NCBI GenBank assembly: GCA_029931535.1 | Contig: JAQPZY010001523.1 | Span: forward strand, 2,574,001-2,638,000 | Source: Margaritifera margaritifera | Taxonomy: Eukaryota > Mollusca > Bivalvia > Unionida > Margaritiferidae | Direction of reading: 5' to 3' | Length of the DNA stretch: 64,000 nt | Program-made: the position numbers and the translations under genes | The notes under the pieces: model-generated | What the model was told of the DNA's origin: nothing | The model's database searches: none | Seen by the model: the letters and a program-made list of their open reading frames with translations, nothing else | Shown: one piece after another, positions 1 through 12,771 of the stretch | Position numbering within the stretch: position 1 is the stretch's first letter | Layout of the letters: each line of letters opens with the position of its first letter

Positions 1-1920
1 TTTATTGGATGCTGTTGTATAAGGTGTATGATATTTACAGAGAGGAGTCAACATAATGGTAGGTACTAAACAGAAGTTACTGTATTTACCTATGTACGAT
101 GTGCACCAAACTAATGACAGTCTAGATCTAGATTTGCCATTGGATGATGTGTCAGTGAATCAGGGTTTGTGCTGTTCACTATAAATCAGTTAGGAGAATG
201 AACAGCATAGACCCTGATATACTGGTGCATTATGCAATAGCAGATCAGTGTCTGGTTTCATTAAACATCTGACATTTTTTTCCTCAAATTGAAATTTTTC
301 ATTAGCTTTCTTTTTTCTTGGTTTGGAAATATGAGCTTTTTACTGAACAGGCATTAAGGACTAAACTACAGTCAGAGTATCCTGCATTTTCCTGGAATTA
401 GTCTTGTTTTAGCTCTGAGGAAAAGGTGAGGTTTTCCTCAAGTTTGAGGAATTCCTCAACGTGTTTTTTAAGAATAAAAGTACTCCCAGGTGAACAGTTT
501 TAAAACTAAAGAGTTATTTTCCTTTTTGTTATGTTATATCTTCCTGTAACAAAAAATCCCAATATTGTAAGAAATATCATAAGGAAGATAATACAAAGTC
601 TCACTTTGAGGAAAATTTGTGAGAAATTTAGTGAAACTGGAGCCAGGGTCTGAACTTTTTACAGGTGAGTGCACATTGTACTTTCGTTAATACAGTATTT
701 ATTTTCTATCTTCACTCTTCCCTTGGTTTCACTTATTTCTCAAATTTCTGCCACAATATTTCACACTAGTTTCTTTGGACTTAATAATGCCTCAAAAGTC
801 ATGATTTTTGTCATACCTGCATGAGCATAGAACAAATATAAAGTAAAATCCTTTTAATCAGACACTTATTTCCTACCAGATTTCATATGGTTTAATGCAG
901 GATTTGTATTAATGAATTGGTTCAAAAAATAATACAGATAATCTATTTCTGGGAAATGTCATTCTGAAATTGGTTGAACACAGTTCAGATTAAAGAGGTT
1001 TCATTGCACTGCTTTTCCTGGTAGTGATGTCATTGTTAGCTTTAAGATTTTGTGTTGAAGTTTTTGAAAGGTCCACACACACACATACACAGACAGACTA
1101 AGAAAATTATATGTATATTGCTCTTTGTGAAGATTTTTGCATTCAACACTGTGCTATCAGTTCCATTTTATATTTTTATGATGGGATTGCAAAATATAAA
1201 ATTGAGTCCAGTATAATTTGAGATATTCAGTGAAACTGAGGCAGGATATTGCATGCCATCTTTGGTGTTTTTTCCTTATTTTTTTCTGCAACACTTGAAT
1301 ATAGTTTTTATATAAAACATCATTTACAATCAAAAGTAGACAAGCTTTTTAAAAAGTATTTCAGCTTTGCTTGGAAAATATGAAAACTGATTGGTATACT
1401 ATTTATTCTGATGACAAATATTGCACTATACAAATTTTATTGTTGTTATGCTTTTTCATAACAAATGGCAGCTTACAGCCAACATTTAAATTATATTTAA
1501 ATTTCACTTCATACTGAAGTCACTTGTGTATATACATAAAATACCAACATGTTATGTTCTGAGTTTGTTGTGGCGTGATGATACATTGAGTCTGTCAGAC
1601 CAAGGCATATTCTTACACCATATAAAAATAAGTTCTTTCACCTGACTTGAAACAAAACACAATGCGGTTTTGTATGTATTGCATGCCCTCTCAAATGTGT
1701 CCCCACATGGTTTAGATATACAGTGCAAATGCAATTTAAAACAGTCTGGGATTTATGAAAGTTTTGGTCTAGTGTAGCTAAGAATACTGAAGCAAGGACA
1801 TCATCAAAAACACATATTAAATAGTTCCATTTTGGGCATGTGATACAGAAATACGGATTGAAAATCCTTATTGTGTGTTAGATCAACCATGTAAAATAAT
1901 ACGGGTATGTAATGAAAGGT
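1..1920. other. AT-rich non-coding stretch with one decayed hairpin repeat
   Basis: No credible exon, RNA gene or long open frame. Positions about 85-265 hold a degenerate copy of the two-hairpin repeat (see 44027-44250); its second half ends with 'gcattatgcaatagcagatcag'-like sequence. A short CA tract lies near 1075-1100. I see nothing else. Probably upstream MROH1 intron or flank. Confidence -1.
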
Positions 1921-1924
1921 ACAC

Positions 1925-2115
1925 ACAAGTGCAACAACAGCATAGATATGGATCTGCCATTTCTCCTGTTTTGTTTACTTATGGCTTAAAGGGAACAGTA
2001 CAGACACTGATATGTCAGTGCATTATGTAAAGGGAACAGTACAGACACTGATATGTCAGTGCATTATGAGTCAGAAGATCTAGGTCTATGCTGTTTTTGC
2101 AGTTGGGTTCTTGTT
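1925..2115. repeat. Degenerate two-hairpin repeat with an internal 41-bp tandem duplication
   Basis: Decayed halves of the hairpin family are visible ('catagatatggatctgcc' at the left, 'agatctaggtctatgctg' at the right). The middle segment 1988-2028 is exactly repeated at 2029-2069, a local tandem duplication of 41 bp. Confidence -1.
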
Positions 2116-5100
2116 TGGTACTCGTAAATATTTTAATATAAGTTTGCTTGTTATTTAGAATGTTGGAATTGACAAATGAATCCAATATGTTTTCTAACAA
2201 ACAAATTAAAATATGGATTTTGAATTTTGAACTAACATATCTCGCACAATACTATACCTCGTAGATTGGCTTTTTAAAATTGTGCATTATTTTGTGTAGG
2301 TTATTATGAACAAGAAATTTAATTTTGCAAAGGAATTGACATTGAGATACAGTAGTTTAATGGATGCAAAGAGAAGGAGTGCCAATCCATTGGTAACAAA
2401 TTTGCCCAAGTTTATGTTTACTTAACAAAAAGCTGACAAATGGATCACTTCTAATATAGCATAAAATCATGGAAGTGCAACCCAAATTTAAGTCACATAA
2501 TTTTGGATTTAATTAAATCACAGTAATCGTGTCAAGGACAAGAGCAAAATTGAGTGTCAGTTTGGGGTACATTCCCATAAGACTAATCAATATTGGGAAC
2601 GGTCTATTCCTTTATCGCTTTTTTATGCATCACTCATTTGTGCAGCCTTTGTGTCACTCTTCCTTTAATTTTCATTTCTGTATTAATCTGCATATTTTAA
2701 TCTCACCATCCTACATCATCTGCCTTTGGATCACCTTGGGTTTTTCTTCTGCTTTGGCTTTGAATCTCGGCCAGTTGAAATGTGTGGTTGATTCTGAAGT
2801 GTTTTAAAAATCAGAGTTGCTCAGACCAGAAAATCAGATGAGATAAATAGCTACCACTTCTGTGTCTTTGTGCAATACATTGTTTTTAAACATCAGAGTT
2901 GCTCCGACCAGAAATCCAGATGAGATAAATAGCTACCACTTCAGTGTCTTTTGTGCAGTACTGGTACATTGTTTTTAAAAATCAGAGTTGCTCAAACAAG
3001 AAAACCATCTGAGATAAATAGCTACCACTTCAGTGCCTTTTGTGTAATGAATAGCATTCACTTCAGAGCCTTTTGTGCAATACATTGTTTTTAAAAAAAA
3101 ATATTGCTTATAGCAAAGTTAGAATTAGGCATGTTTCTCAAGATGGAGGGATCTGACAGAACTATGTTTTTGCCAATAATTTTACTGCTGGCAATTTTTC
3201 AAGAAAATGATGTAGCGTACCAAAGACATCAAAGCAGTAGCTATTTATCTTGGCTGTCTTTTTGTATGATCCATTCAGATACTTAGACAAATTGTAGAGA
3301 TTGTCTGAGACATTAAGCTACTGCCAGAAAGCTCAAAGTACTCAAAGTATTCTGCATGCTTGTGACATAGAATTATTTGGTCTTTTTCTTTTAAATCACT
3401 TCAATCAACGATATATATATATCAATCAGGGGTAATGCTACCAGGTGAAGTGGGCAACCAAGTCACCAAAAGAATGTAAACTTCACTTTCTTCTATTGGG
3501 AAAGCAAAAATCACTTTGTCCTGTGATTTTTTACATGTGCACTGAGTGACAGTAGTTTATAGCTTTTGAGATGCTCCCTTGACCCAGCTGAGTAGTTAAG
3601 TGTTGTATCCCCAGGTGAAATGTATTGTATGCAGCCTTAGCATATGTTGATATCAATTATGTTGACAAAACAAACTCTTGCACATTCACAGGCATGTGTT
3701 TTAATAGCTGATTGACCATTAACCCTTTCCCCACAAGTAATCATTTGTTATCACTGCCCATTTTCCACAAGTTATTATTTGATGATGAAAACATACCAAC
3801 TTGTGTTTCAAAACTTGACCCATCAGTATGTAAATAACAATTTGTGTTTTAAGAATAGCATTGGTGAAAGCACTTTCTAAATATATTTTTTTTAAAGAAT
3901 TTATCTGTTGTCCATGAATTATTTTCTTCATAAAATCAATTTGAAACCATAAGTGAACTTGTCATGGGGTAGTAATGGTGGATATCATTGTGTCTAGAAA
4001 GTCCCTCTTCATTAAATGGTATGTTTTCATAATTCATTGGGCACATAAATTAAGGAAAATATACAATTCATACAAAGCAAAGTCGAAATATTATGTGATA
4101 GAAGACTTAGCCCAAAAATAAAATTTTTTAGGTCAGAAACATATGGGACAATGCTGTGTTGTGGAATTTGGGAACCGCTGTAAGGTCAAGGTTGTTTTCT
4201 TATGTAATCATTTTTTTGAAAATATGAAAAAACCAGTGAAGTAAATAATATCTAAGTAATACACATCATTATTACAAATATGTAGACAAATATTAAAACC
4301 ATACATTTGTGATCTTATCTATGGATTGTTGTTAATGAAGCTAAAATGTGTGAGTGGTCATATTAAGAAAATCACTGTTTCTAAAAATAGATGCACTCAC
4401 ATAAGAGAATGGTACCATTTTTTGCTCTTAGCAGTGTGCTGATTCAGTTGGAAAGAAGGATCTAGTTCATTCATATATATTAACTTTAATGCTTCAGTTC
4501 ATTGTCGATGAATAGTTAAGGTAATGTTTTATCGGCAACAATGAAATTGAACGTCAAAGTTTTGATGTTAATTAAATGGTTGGTCCCTTACTTAAGGTTT
4601 ATGTGCCCTTTTTGGTCTCTACATCGTGTATTTTGGCCATATGACTTCAAATGAGCAAATTTGGAACTGTATATTGTAATTAATTGTAACTGATAGGAGT
4701 ACCTATATTACATCATTGTAATTGCAATTAGGTATAAATAGTTAATTAACTGACACTAGAAGAATCAATTTGATTTTTCTACTTTATAAAACTTCACCAA
4801 AAATTGACAGTCCAAGAGATTCGCATTTGATTTTGAATGAACTCCCTAAACATGTAGTTGTAAAGTTCAGGTTACTCATCGGTAACATCAGTGACCACTG
4901 TGGTTTAAATGAATGAACACTATGGTGCGAAGACCCGTGTGCATGTACATGTTATAGGGTTTGTTTCAAACTAGTTTAAAATAATTTTCGACTGCCATTT
5001 TTGAGTGAAGTTTTAGAAACTTAAAGAAAACATTATTTTTTGTTTAAGTGGCAGTTGATTAAGTAATTTTACCTATTTGTAATTACTTTTGATGAAGAAG

Positions 5101-7204
5101 TGTATTGTGACATTTTAGGGAATTAACCAGTGCAGACATATTGATGGGTTTCCTCTGACAATTTATGAAACTGTAATTCTAACTACGAAGTTTTAGTGCA
5201 GATTTTTTTTACTTCCGATTGATTCACACGCTCTAATACTGAGAGTTTGGCAACTCCAACTACTGATGCATGAATTTGTGAGTACTGCATGTCAGCTTGT
5301 TTTATATTAAAACGTCGGTAATAAATTTATTGACTTAATTGGCTTCTTAAAGTCTAATAGCCAATAATATTAAAATCCATTCGAATATTTGTGTAGGACA
5401 AGGAATATTATAATTCTCATGTATCAATGAGACTACTACCCTCCACCAGCAGTTAGTGTTAACTGAAAATTTCGTCTCCCAAGGTATCTCATGCTCCCAC
5501 TTATGCTGCAGTCGATATTTATGGACCCTAATTGCTTGTGAGGTATTGAGGGAGAGATGATATTGAGTTAGTCGAAGTGCGATTTTTAATTTGAGAGTTT
5601 TTAATCTGAGTTTAATTTTTGTGCTTGGTCAATTTTTGTATGGGACCAGATCTACTGGTGTAATACATGTGCTAAGATAGATGGGGGTCTACACTGTTCA
5701 CATGGTGGTACTTGTTATACACAGGTGGATAAAGTATTCCATTTAAATTCTGAACTAACAAAAGATTAAGCCAGTGTCTTTCTTATTATTATTTCTTCCG
5801 ACAAGTCCTTATCCTCAACAAGCACCCGTCCTACTGTCTTTTGTTTTTCCACTTGGAATTTTTGCAGATGGGATACAATTCAACCCCACTAGTGCATTTT
5901 TTATGTAGTTGCATTGTCCCTGCAAAAGAAAAACAAGATAGTGACCAGAATTGCAACATATATAGAGGAACTTGAACATTTTACTGCGCCAGTTGCTGCA
6001 TGGAACCATTTATGATATGATTTTCAGTTATTCTTGAGCTTGTGCAGTATTTTTATAACTGGCAGAGGAAAATAATTATAACACTAAATGAAGGAAATAT
6101 TTTGTCTTTGCAGTTAATAAAAGTCCACACAATCATGAATAAATAACAATCATATGATAACCAGTGTCTTGCAGAAATGGTGCAGAACCTCTATGTTGAA
6201 AGAGAAGAAAATCATGGGCAGATGAAGACAGCATAAAACGTTGGTGAAATAAATTGTGTTGTTTTAAAATTCATTTATAGTAAAAAATGTTTAAAGAATT
6301 GCACACCATCAGTTTCTTATACTAAAGTATGTTTCAATTTGGTATGCCCTTCTTGTAGAAATTTGCAACACCAGCTGGGGTCTTTTTTTATAGAAAAAAT
6401 ATGTTATTTATATTTTGTAAACTGTCTGATCAGTATTCCATATATTGTTGCAAAGTGCTAATTCATAAGTCTAAGACAATGGTCCTGCAAATTAGATTTC
6501 AGTCAATGGATGTAACTGATACTTCTTTCTTACCCTGACATAGATATATTGAATCTTTTTCTTGTAGTTTGTTTCATAATGCATTTCTTTTTACCTGTGT
6601 CGAAGTCAAGGTGTTAATGGATTAGACAATCTTCTTTCAGGAGTGTTGTTGTATAATTTCTTATCAGGTTATGATATTGACCTTGTTCCAGTTTGCTAAA
6701 GTTTTATTTCATAATTTTAATACAGTAAAGGCCACCTGTATTAATCAATCACCTGTCCTCAACAACCACTTTGTTTTTAAGAACCTGTCAACCAGATTAT
6801 TGTTGAAATGAACCTTTACTAATCAATCAACTGTCTTTAGAAGGCAAGTTTTATTTCTTAACCAATCAGATTTCTTGGTTTTGTGTCTATTTATCCAAGG
6901 AGAGTTCATGGCCTACTTGTGCCTATGTGCTTTTAATGAACTTGTAATGATTGCTCTTAGTACTGATGTCACATAAACTTCCTTTACTTGTAAAATCAAA
7001 CGCAGATTATAAAAAATGAGACATTGGTTGACTTGAGTGTGTAGTTAAGATTTAAAAAACTCGTGATAACATTACATGTAACTATTTACATAAATTCTGA
7101 AAATAAAAAAATCCATAAATTTTGTTAATTGCTGATAAAAATTACAGTGATACAAAGATTAATCTAAATTTCAATTTTAATCCATTGACAGAAAAGCTAA
7201 TACT
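2116..7204. other. AT-rich non-coding stretch
   Basis: Apart from the ~84-bp repeats at 2805-3095 and a short AT run near 3411-3422, I see no repeat family, exon or RNA gene. The open frames here are short and lack codon structure. Around 6725-6850 there are phrases ('cacctgtcctcaacaacca', 'aacctgtcaaccag') resembling a low-copy repeat type also hinted at near 50300 and 51170. Confidence -1.
2805..3095. repeat. ~84-bp tandem repeat, three and a half units
   Basis: Units starting near 2808, 2893 and 2977 share 'atcagagttgctc', 'agataaatagctaccactt' and 'cagtgtcttttgtgcaa', ending in a poly-T/A stretch. A partial unit follows at 3045-3095. It looks like non-coding minisatellite sequence. Confidence -1.
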
Positions 7205-8260
7205 TAAAAATGGTTTTTAAAAAAATCAATTTGACAAACCATAAAAAGCAGACAAAGATTGTAATTTATAAAAAATGAAGTTTATTAATTGCTCAGAAGA
7301 CTTTGTAGACTTTGTAGTATGTCTAGTTTGTCCTAAATGAAATTGGTGCTGAGTTGATATCCAATATGAAAATCTTGTTATTGCTACTTCTTCTGAACAA
7401 AAAGTCATCTTGCCATGTGGTTTTTACCAGAAGACTTCCTATGATGTCTAGTTGGTCCTAAATGAAAATGGGGCCTCTTGCACATCCACTATGCCCACCA
7501 CAGTGGCCATCTTGGCAATCGTATTATAGGTACTCCTCCTGAATGGATGGTTGTGTCAGCATGGGATTTTTATTTAACGACTTCTTATAATGTCTTATTT
7601 GTCCTAAATGAAAATTGTGCCACTCACACTTCCAATATGGCTGCCATAATGGCCATCTTGAAAATCTTATCACTACTTCACTTGAATGAATGCTCATATC
7701 AGCATGGGGTTTTCACTGAAAGACTTCTTATGATGTTTAGCTGGTTGTAAATGAAGATAGTGCCAATATGACTTCCAATAAGGCCAACACAATGGCCATC
7801 TTGAAAATCTTGTGATCACTATTTCTCCTATATTGCTGGTCATATCAACATGGTGCTTTTACCAAAAGACTTCTTATGATGTCTTGTTGGTACTGAATGG
7901 AAATGGTGCAAATCTGATATCCAATATGGCCACCATAGCAGCCATCTTGAAAATCTTGTTATCGTTACTTCTCCAAAATAGAAAGTCCTGTCAACATGGG
8001 ATTTTCATGAGAAAACTTATGATGTCTTGTTGGTCCTAAATGAAAATCGTGCCAATCTGACATCCAATATGTCCACCACAGCAGCTAATTTGAAAATCTT
8101 GTTATTGCTGAAGAATATAGGAGATGGTTTCAACACTCAGCAGTTAAACGGAAAAAATGGTCTTATTTTGAATTCCTGGAAATTCTTTTTCGCCAGTAGA
8201 GCATCAGTCCCTTTGAGGGAATCTTGTTCAATTCATGCAGTCTGGTCAGAAAAATGACAC
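7205..8260. repeat. Mosaic repeat X, copy 1 (five to six ~130-150-bp sub-units)
   Basis: Sub-units carry the ordered phrases 'gacttcttatgatgtct', 'gttggtcctaaatgaaaa', 'ccaatatggccaccaca' and 'gccatcttgaaaatcttgtt'. The copy ends at about 8230 with 'agtagagcatcagtccct' and a short hairpin (agTCCCtttgaGGGA) followed by 'atcttgttc'. Three related copies occur in this window. The short open frames inside it follow the repeat unit and are not genes. Confidence -1.
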
Positions 8261-8864
8261 AATATTTAACATCATCAAAATTGTCTTGCCTTAGAAAAGT
8301 ATTAATGCAGTAAAAAGTTTAAATCATTCATATGATACTTTCCATTTGAGAGATTATTGAGAGACTAAAATGTTAACTATTATGAGATTTATTTTATTTG
8401 AATGAAAATTTCTATGTAGTTGATTTAGTTAATACTTCTTGATAATGCACCTCTTTTTTTTTTACCCCTTTTGATGCAAATGAATCTCTGTTAAATTGTG
8501 TTATCAATTCTCAAGTGTTGTCAACCTGTCTGTATAATTCTCAAGTGTAGTCAAATGTTTGTGTAGTTCTCAAATTTTGTCAACCTGCCTTTTTAGTTCT
8601 CAACTGTTGGAATTAAATAAAATTTCCAATAGTTCTTGCAAGAAATAATTTCTAATTATAGATTTAAATGATAAAGTCACTTCGTATTGTTCACTGAAAT
8701 GCAGTTACTTTGTTATACGGAAGAACATTTTTGAAACTTTTCAGAAGGTAAATACATACTGGAATTGTTGTTAGAAAGTACTGTATTTATCAGGTGATAA
8801 GCCTGTATTAATGACCCCCTCCCTGTCTTTTAAACAATTTGGGCAGATATTTATTAAGGATATC
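8261..8864. other. Non-coding spacer
   Basis: AT-rich. A three-fold 'ttctcaagtgttgtcaacctg'-type imperfect repeat of about 35 bp lies near 8507-8610. Nothing else recognised. Confidence -1.
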
Positions 8865-10085
8865 TTTGTGTGATAATAACAGACTCACCATCCTAGTATT
8901 AGGTATTTATCTCAGTCAGTTTTCTTGTGTGATAATAACAGTCTCACCATCCTAGAATTAGGTGTTTATCTCAGTCAGTTTTCTTGTGTGATAATAAGTC
9001 TCACCATCCTAGTATTAGGTGTTTATCTCAGTTGGTTTTCTTGTGTGATAATAGCAGTCTCAGCATCCTAGTATTAGGTGTTTATCTCAGTCGGTTTTCT
9101 TGTGTGATAATAACAGTCTCACCATCTTAGTATTAGGTGTTAATCTCAGTCGGTTTTCTTGTGTGATAATAGCAGTCTCACCATCCTAGTATTAGGTGTT
9201 TATCTCAGTTGGTTTTCCTGTGTGATAATAACAGTCTCACCATCCTATTATTAGGTGTTTATCTCAGTTGGTTTTCTTGAGTGATAATAGCAGTCTCACC
9301 ATCCTAGTATTAGGTGTTTATCTCAGTCGGTTTTCTTGTGTGATAAACGACTTCTTATAATGCCTAGTTTGTCCTAAATCCTAGTATAAGGTATTTATCT
9401 CAGTCGGTTTTCTTGTGTGATGATAACAGTCTCACCATCCTAGTATTAGGTGTTTATCTCAGTCGGTTTTCCTGTGTGATAATAACAGTCTCACCATCCT
9501 AGTATTAGGTGTTTATCTCGGTTGGTTTTCTTGAGTGATAATAGCAGTCTCACCATCCTAGTATTAGGTGTTTATCTCAGTCGGTTTTCTTGTGTGATAA
9601 ACGACTTCTTATAATGCCTAGTTTGTCCTAAATCCTAGTATAAGGTATTTATCTCAGTCGGTTTTCTTGTGTGATGATAACAGTCTCACCATCCTAGTAT
9701 TAGGTGTTTATCTCAGTCGGTTTTCTTGTGTGATAATAGCAGTCTCACCATCCTAGTATTAGGTGTTTATCTCAGTTGGTTTGCTTGTGTGATAATAGCA
9801 GTCTCACCATCCTAGTATTAGGTGTTTATCTCAGTCGGTTTTCTTGTGTGATAATAGCAGTCTCACCATCCTAGTATTAGGTGTTTATCTTAGTCAGTTT
9901 TCTTGTGTGATAATAGCAGTCTCACCATCCTAGTATTAGGTGTTTATCTCAGTCGGTTTTCTTGTGTGATAATAACAGTCTCACCATCCTAGTATTAGGT
10001 ATTGATCTCAGTCGACTTTCTTGTGTGATAATAACAGTCTAACCATCTTTGCATTAGGTATTTATCTCAGTCTGCTTTCTTATCT
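8865..10085. repeat. ~59-bp minisatellite with higher-order structure, about 20 units
   Basis: The consensus unit contains 'ttgtgtgataataacagtct', 'caccatcctagtattaggtg' and 'tttatctcagtcggttttc'. Two units (patches at about 9344-9379 and 9598-9633) instead carry 'aacgacttcttataatgcct' followed by 'agtttgtcctaaat', sequence belonging to repeat X. The patches are about 254 bp apart, so a multi-unit block was duplicated after the patch was acquired. Confidence -1.
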
Positions 10086-11359
10086 GAGCAGCTGTGATTT
10101 TTTAAAACACTTCGACCAGTTTTTGCAATCAGCAAGCATATAAAGCCACTGCCCAAAAAAGCTTGAAGTATTCTGCATGCTTGTGACAGTGGATGATGAG
10201 ATTGAGTAAGCCCACCACCTGCTTTGTGATAAATTTGTTAGGCCAGCTCCCTGGTCTTCAGAGGAACACTGTAAAGTCATAGCCAGTAATGATTGTGTGA
10301 AAGTTTCACTTCATAAACATAAAACAAAAATTTTCAAATTGTTCCTAACATATGAGGTCGAATTCTTCTTTAGAACAATTTGAAGGAAATTAAAAATGTC
10401 TGATGTTTAGCTTAAATCGGTTTATTATTGTCTCATCTGCATAAGCATGTTGTAATACAGTAGTCACTTTTCTTGTGGTGGCATCATTGTTGTCATTGTC
10501 AACAAGTTTTGCATTCAAGTTTTTAAAGTCACATATCATATACATCTGTTAAAGTCAAGTGAAATTCTTTGATAATATTATTATAAGTCTAAAGTATATG
10601 CCGTGATATGCTAGGAGTTCTGTCTCTCTTGCGTGTAGAAGCATCATAGTGAACAATGTTTTAGTTTTGTGTTAAAGTTTTTTAAACTCGCATAGCCTCT
10701 ACATCAGTAGTTACATACAAGTGAAACTTGAGAATGATATCACTGTGGTATTAAGATTATACACATATATGCTACAAGCGCTAGTGTTGCTTGTCTTGCC
10801 TGCTTAAGTAGAACATTTGGTTCATTTGTGTGAACAATGTTAACGTTTTGTATTAAAGTTTTGGCAGTCACATATTTTGTACATTCATTTCTGCATTCAA
10901 ATGAAACTTCGGCATAATATTACGATAGGTCTAAAGTTTATATACTGATATGCTTGAAGTTCCTGTATCACCTGCTTAAGTATCATAGTCAACAATGTTA
11001 AAGTTTTGTGTGAAAGTTTATAAAAGTCAGATACAGGTGTTATATTAACAAGCATACGGATGCAGGTAAGACACCTGGTTCCACAGAACACTTGTTTGAC
11101 ATATTTTCTTTTTCCTGATTGGCCATGTTATCTCGCATGACATAACTATATATCACCATATGTAGAACAGATGTAATATATAAGACCAACTGATGTTATA
11201 AATAGAACATCACTGTTATACAGTAAAACACCTTTTATCCACTTTTGATTTTACCTTTTCATTCAGATTAATTATACATGTTACATGCTCAGAAATGAAA
11301 TTCTGGAGATCAGCTTTAAAAAGTGAGAGAGATCTTGTCTCCTGTGCAGGGGTGCTGGA
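10086..11359. other. Non-coding stretch with diffuse ~150-200-bp similarity
   Basis: Phrases such as 'gttttgtgttaaagttttt', 'aagtgaaactt' and 'acaatgttt' recur near 10500, 10660, 10840 and 11000, suggesting an old, very diverged tandem repeat. No exon or RNA gene is seen. Confidence -1.
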
Positions 11360-12440
11360 GGTTAGTCAGAAACATGGTTTGTACAACCTTCAAAAAGTCT
11401 TGAATTAGAGGGGTTGCCTTGAAAACCAATTGAATTTCAAAAAGTTTGTTTTATCTTTGTAAAGTCTTTGACATTTTTTTGTAATTTTGTAAACAATTCT
11501 TTGAATTTATCTGTACAAAATGTTAAAACTGAATAAAATTTATCACTTTTTAAATTAAGAATTGTTTTTATTGCCACAAAAAATGAATAAACAAATAAAC
11601 TGAGAGAAAATTGTGTGGATCAAAAACGACACACAACACTGGTAGTGAACAAAGTAACATATGGAGATAGTTTCCATAAGACAAAATTCTGCTTGAAAAC
11701 TTTTAGAAGTCCTTGAAAAGTCCTTGAAGTAAAACTCACCAGGGCTGTTTGAACCATGAGAAAAGGTCTACAATGCTGGAGACTCCAACAAATGCAAACT
11801 TTCTGCCAGTGGTGATAATGAACAGTCGGAGGTTTTATTCTAAATGATAACTGTAAAACACATAAGATTAGCACACAAAAAACTATGAATAGTGAGTTTT
11901 TAAAAAAACTTACTGTTGAAGATAGATTCTGGTCTGGAATTTAAACCAGTTTATCATAATTTTCCTATAACGTGGTTTATACAATCTTGAAAAATCCATG
12001 AATTCAAGTGGTTGCCTTTGAAAACTCCTTGAATTGTGAAAAAGTTGAGTTTATCCTTGAAATATCCTTGAATTTCTTGATAAACTCTTGGAATTTTTTC
12101 CCAGACTTATTGAATTTATCATAGTGAAAACAAAATATTAAAACTGAATGAAATATTGTACTTTTTAAATTCAGAATTTGTTATTTACATATTTTCCCCA
12201 AACAATGTACATATAAGTACATGAAATAGGAAAAGCATCCCTTTGCTCTAGTGGTGTGCTAATTAGTATGTGTTTGTTCTTCTGTATATGTATCTGTTTA
12301 TGCAGTGATAAACAAAGTAACATAATGGGAAAGTTCAATTTCCAGAAGTAAAATTACTCCTTAAAAACCATTAAAAGTCATTGAAAGGTCCTTGAAAAAG
12401 TGCTTGAGTAACAACTTGCTGGTGCTGTATGAACCATGTA
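11360..12440. repeat. Diverged tandem duplication of a ~0.4-kb repeat
   Basis: Segment 11371-11756 is repeated at about 11969-12438: 'catggtttgtacaacct' matches 'cgtggtttatacaatct'; both continue with several 'ccttgaa' blocks, 'tgttaaaactgaat', an AT tract, 'aacaaagtaacata' and end 'ctgtttgaaccatg' or 'ctgtatgaaccatg'. The second copy stops 165 bp before exon a. The short reverse-strand open frame at 11620-11874 lies within the repeat and is not supported as a gene. Confidence -1.
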
Positions 12441-12604
12441 TGATACGAGGATGCTTCAAGATAAGCCCATTCCCTGTTGATAGAATTGTGGCCAATTTAC
12501 TTGTAAGAACGCTTTTACCAATAATTAACCCACCCCACTTTAGAAAAAAATGTATACAGAAGGCCTCCTGGGCTTACTGTAGACATACTGTAATTTGCCC
12601 ACAG

Positions 12605-12771
12605 ATCCAGAGAAGGAAAATGAGAACTGGTCCCAGAAGACATGGGAGGATCTGCTAATGAAACTACTGTCCAAGACTCTGGAAGTGATTGATGTGGAGG
12701 AATGGACATCAGATCTGGGGGAGACATTTGCTGCACAACTCTCACTATATAACAGTATGCCAGATGAGAAG
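12605..12771 (+). CDS. MROH1: MROH1-like exon a (first in window)
   Basis: The acceptor is a pyrimidine-poor tract ending in cccacag, and the donor is AAG|GTAAGT. The exon enters with two bases of a split codon and leaves in phase 0. It encodes a helical segment beginning DPEKENENWSQKTWEDLL and ending LYNSMPDEK, which matches the WxxKLLxFL-type helix and the 'PxEK' end of the corresponding vertebrate MROH1 region. The preceding exon is not found in 1-12600, so either the upstream intron is longer than 12.6 kb or that exon is too short for me to see. DIRS element A begins only about 10 bases into the following intron. Confidence -1.

Noticed and set aside
7205..8260. Repeat X as a confirmed Helitron
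   Set aside because: The terminal hairpin is suggestive but the CTRRT 3' end is not present and insertion sites cannot be verified here.
1..12604. Additional upstream MROH1 exons
   Set aside because: I looked for acceptor/donor-bounded frames resembling the expected preceding helices and found none that are convincing; a short diverged exon could still be missed.
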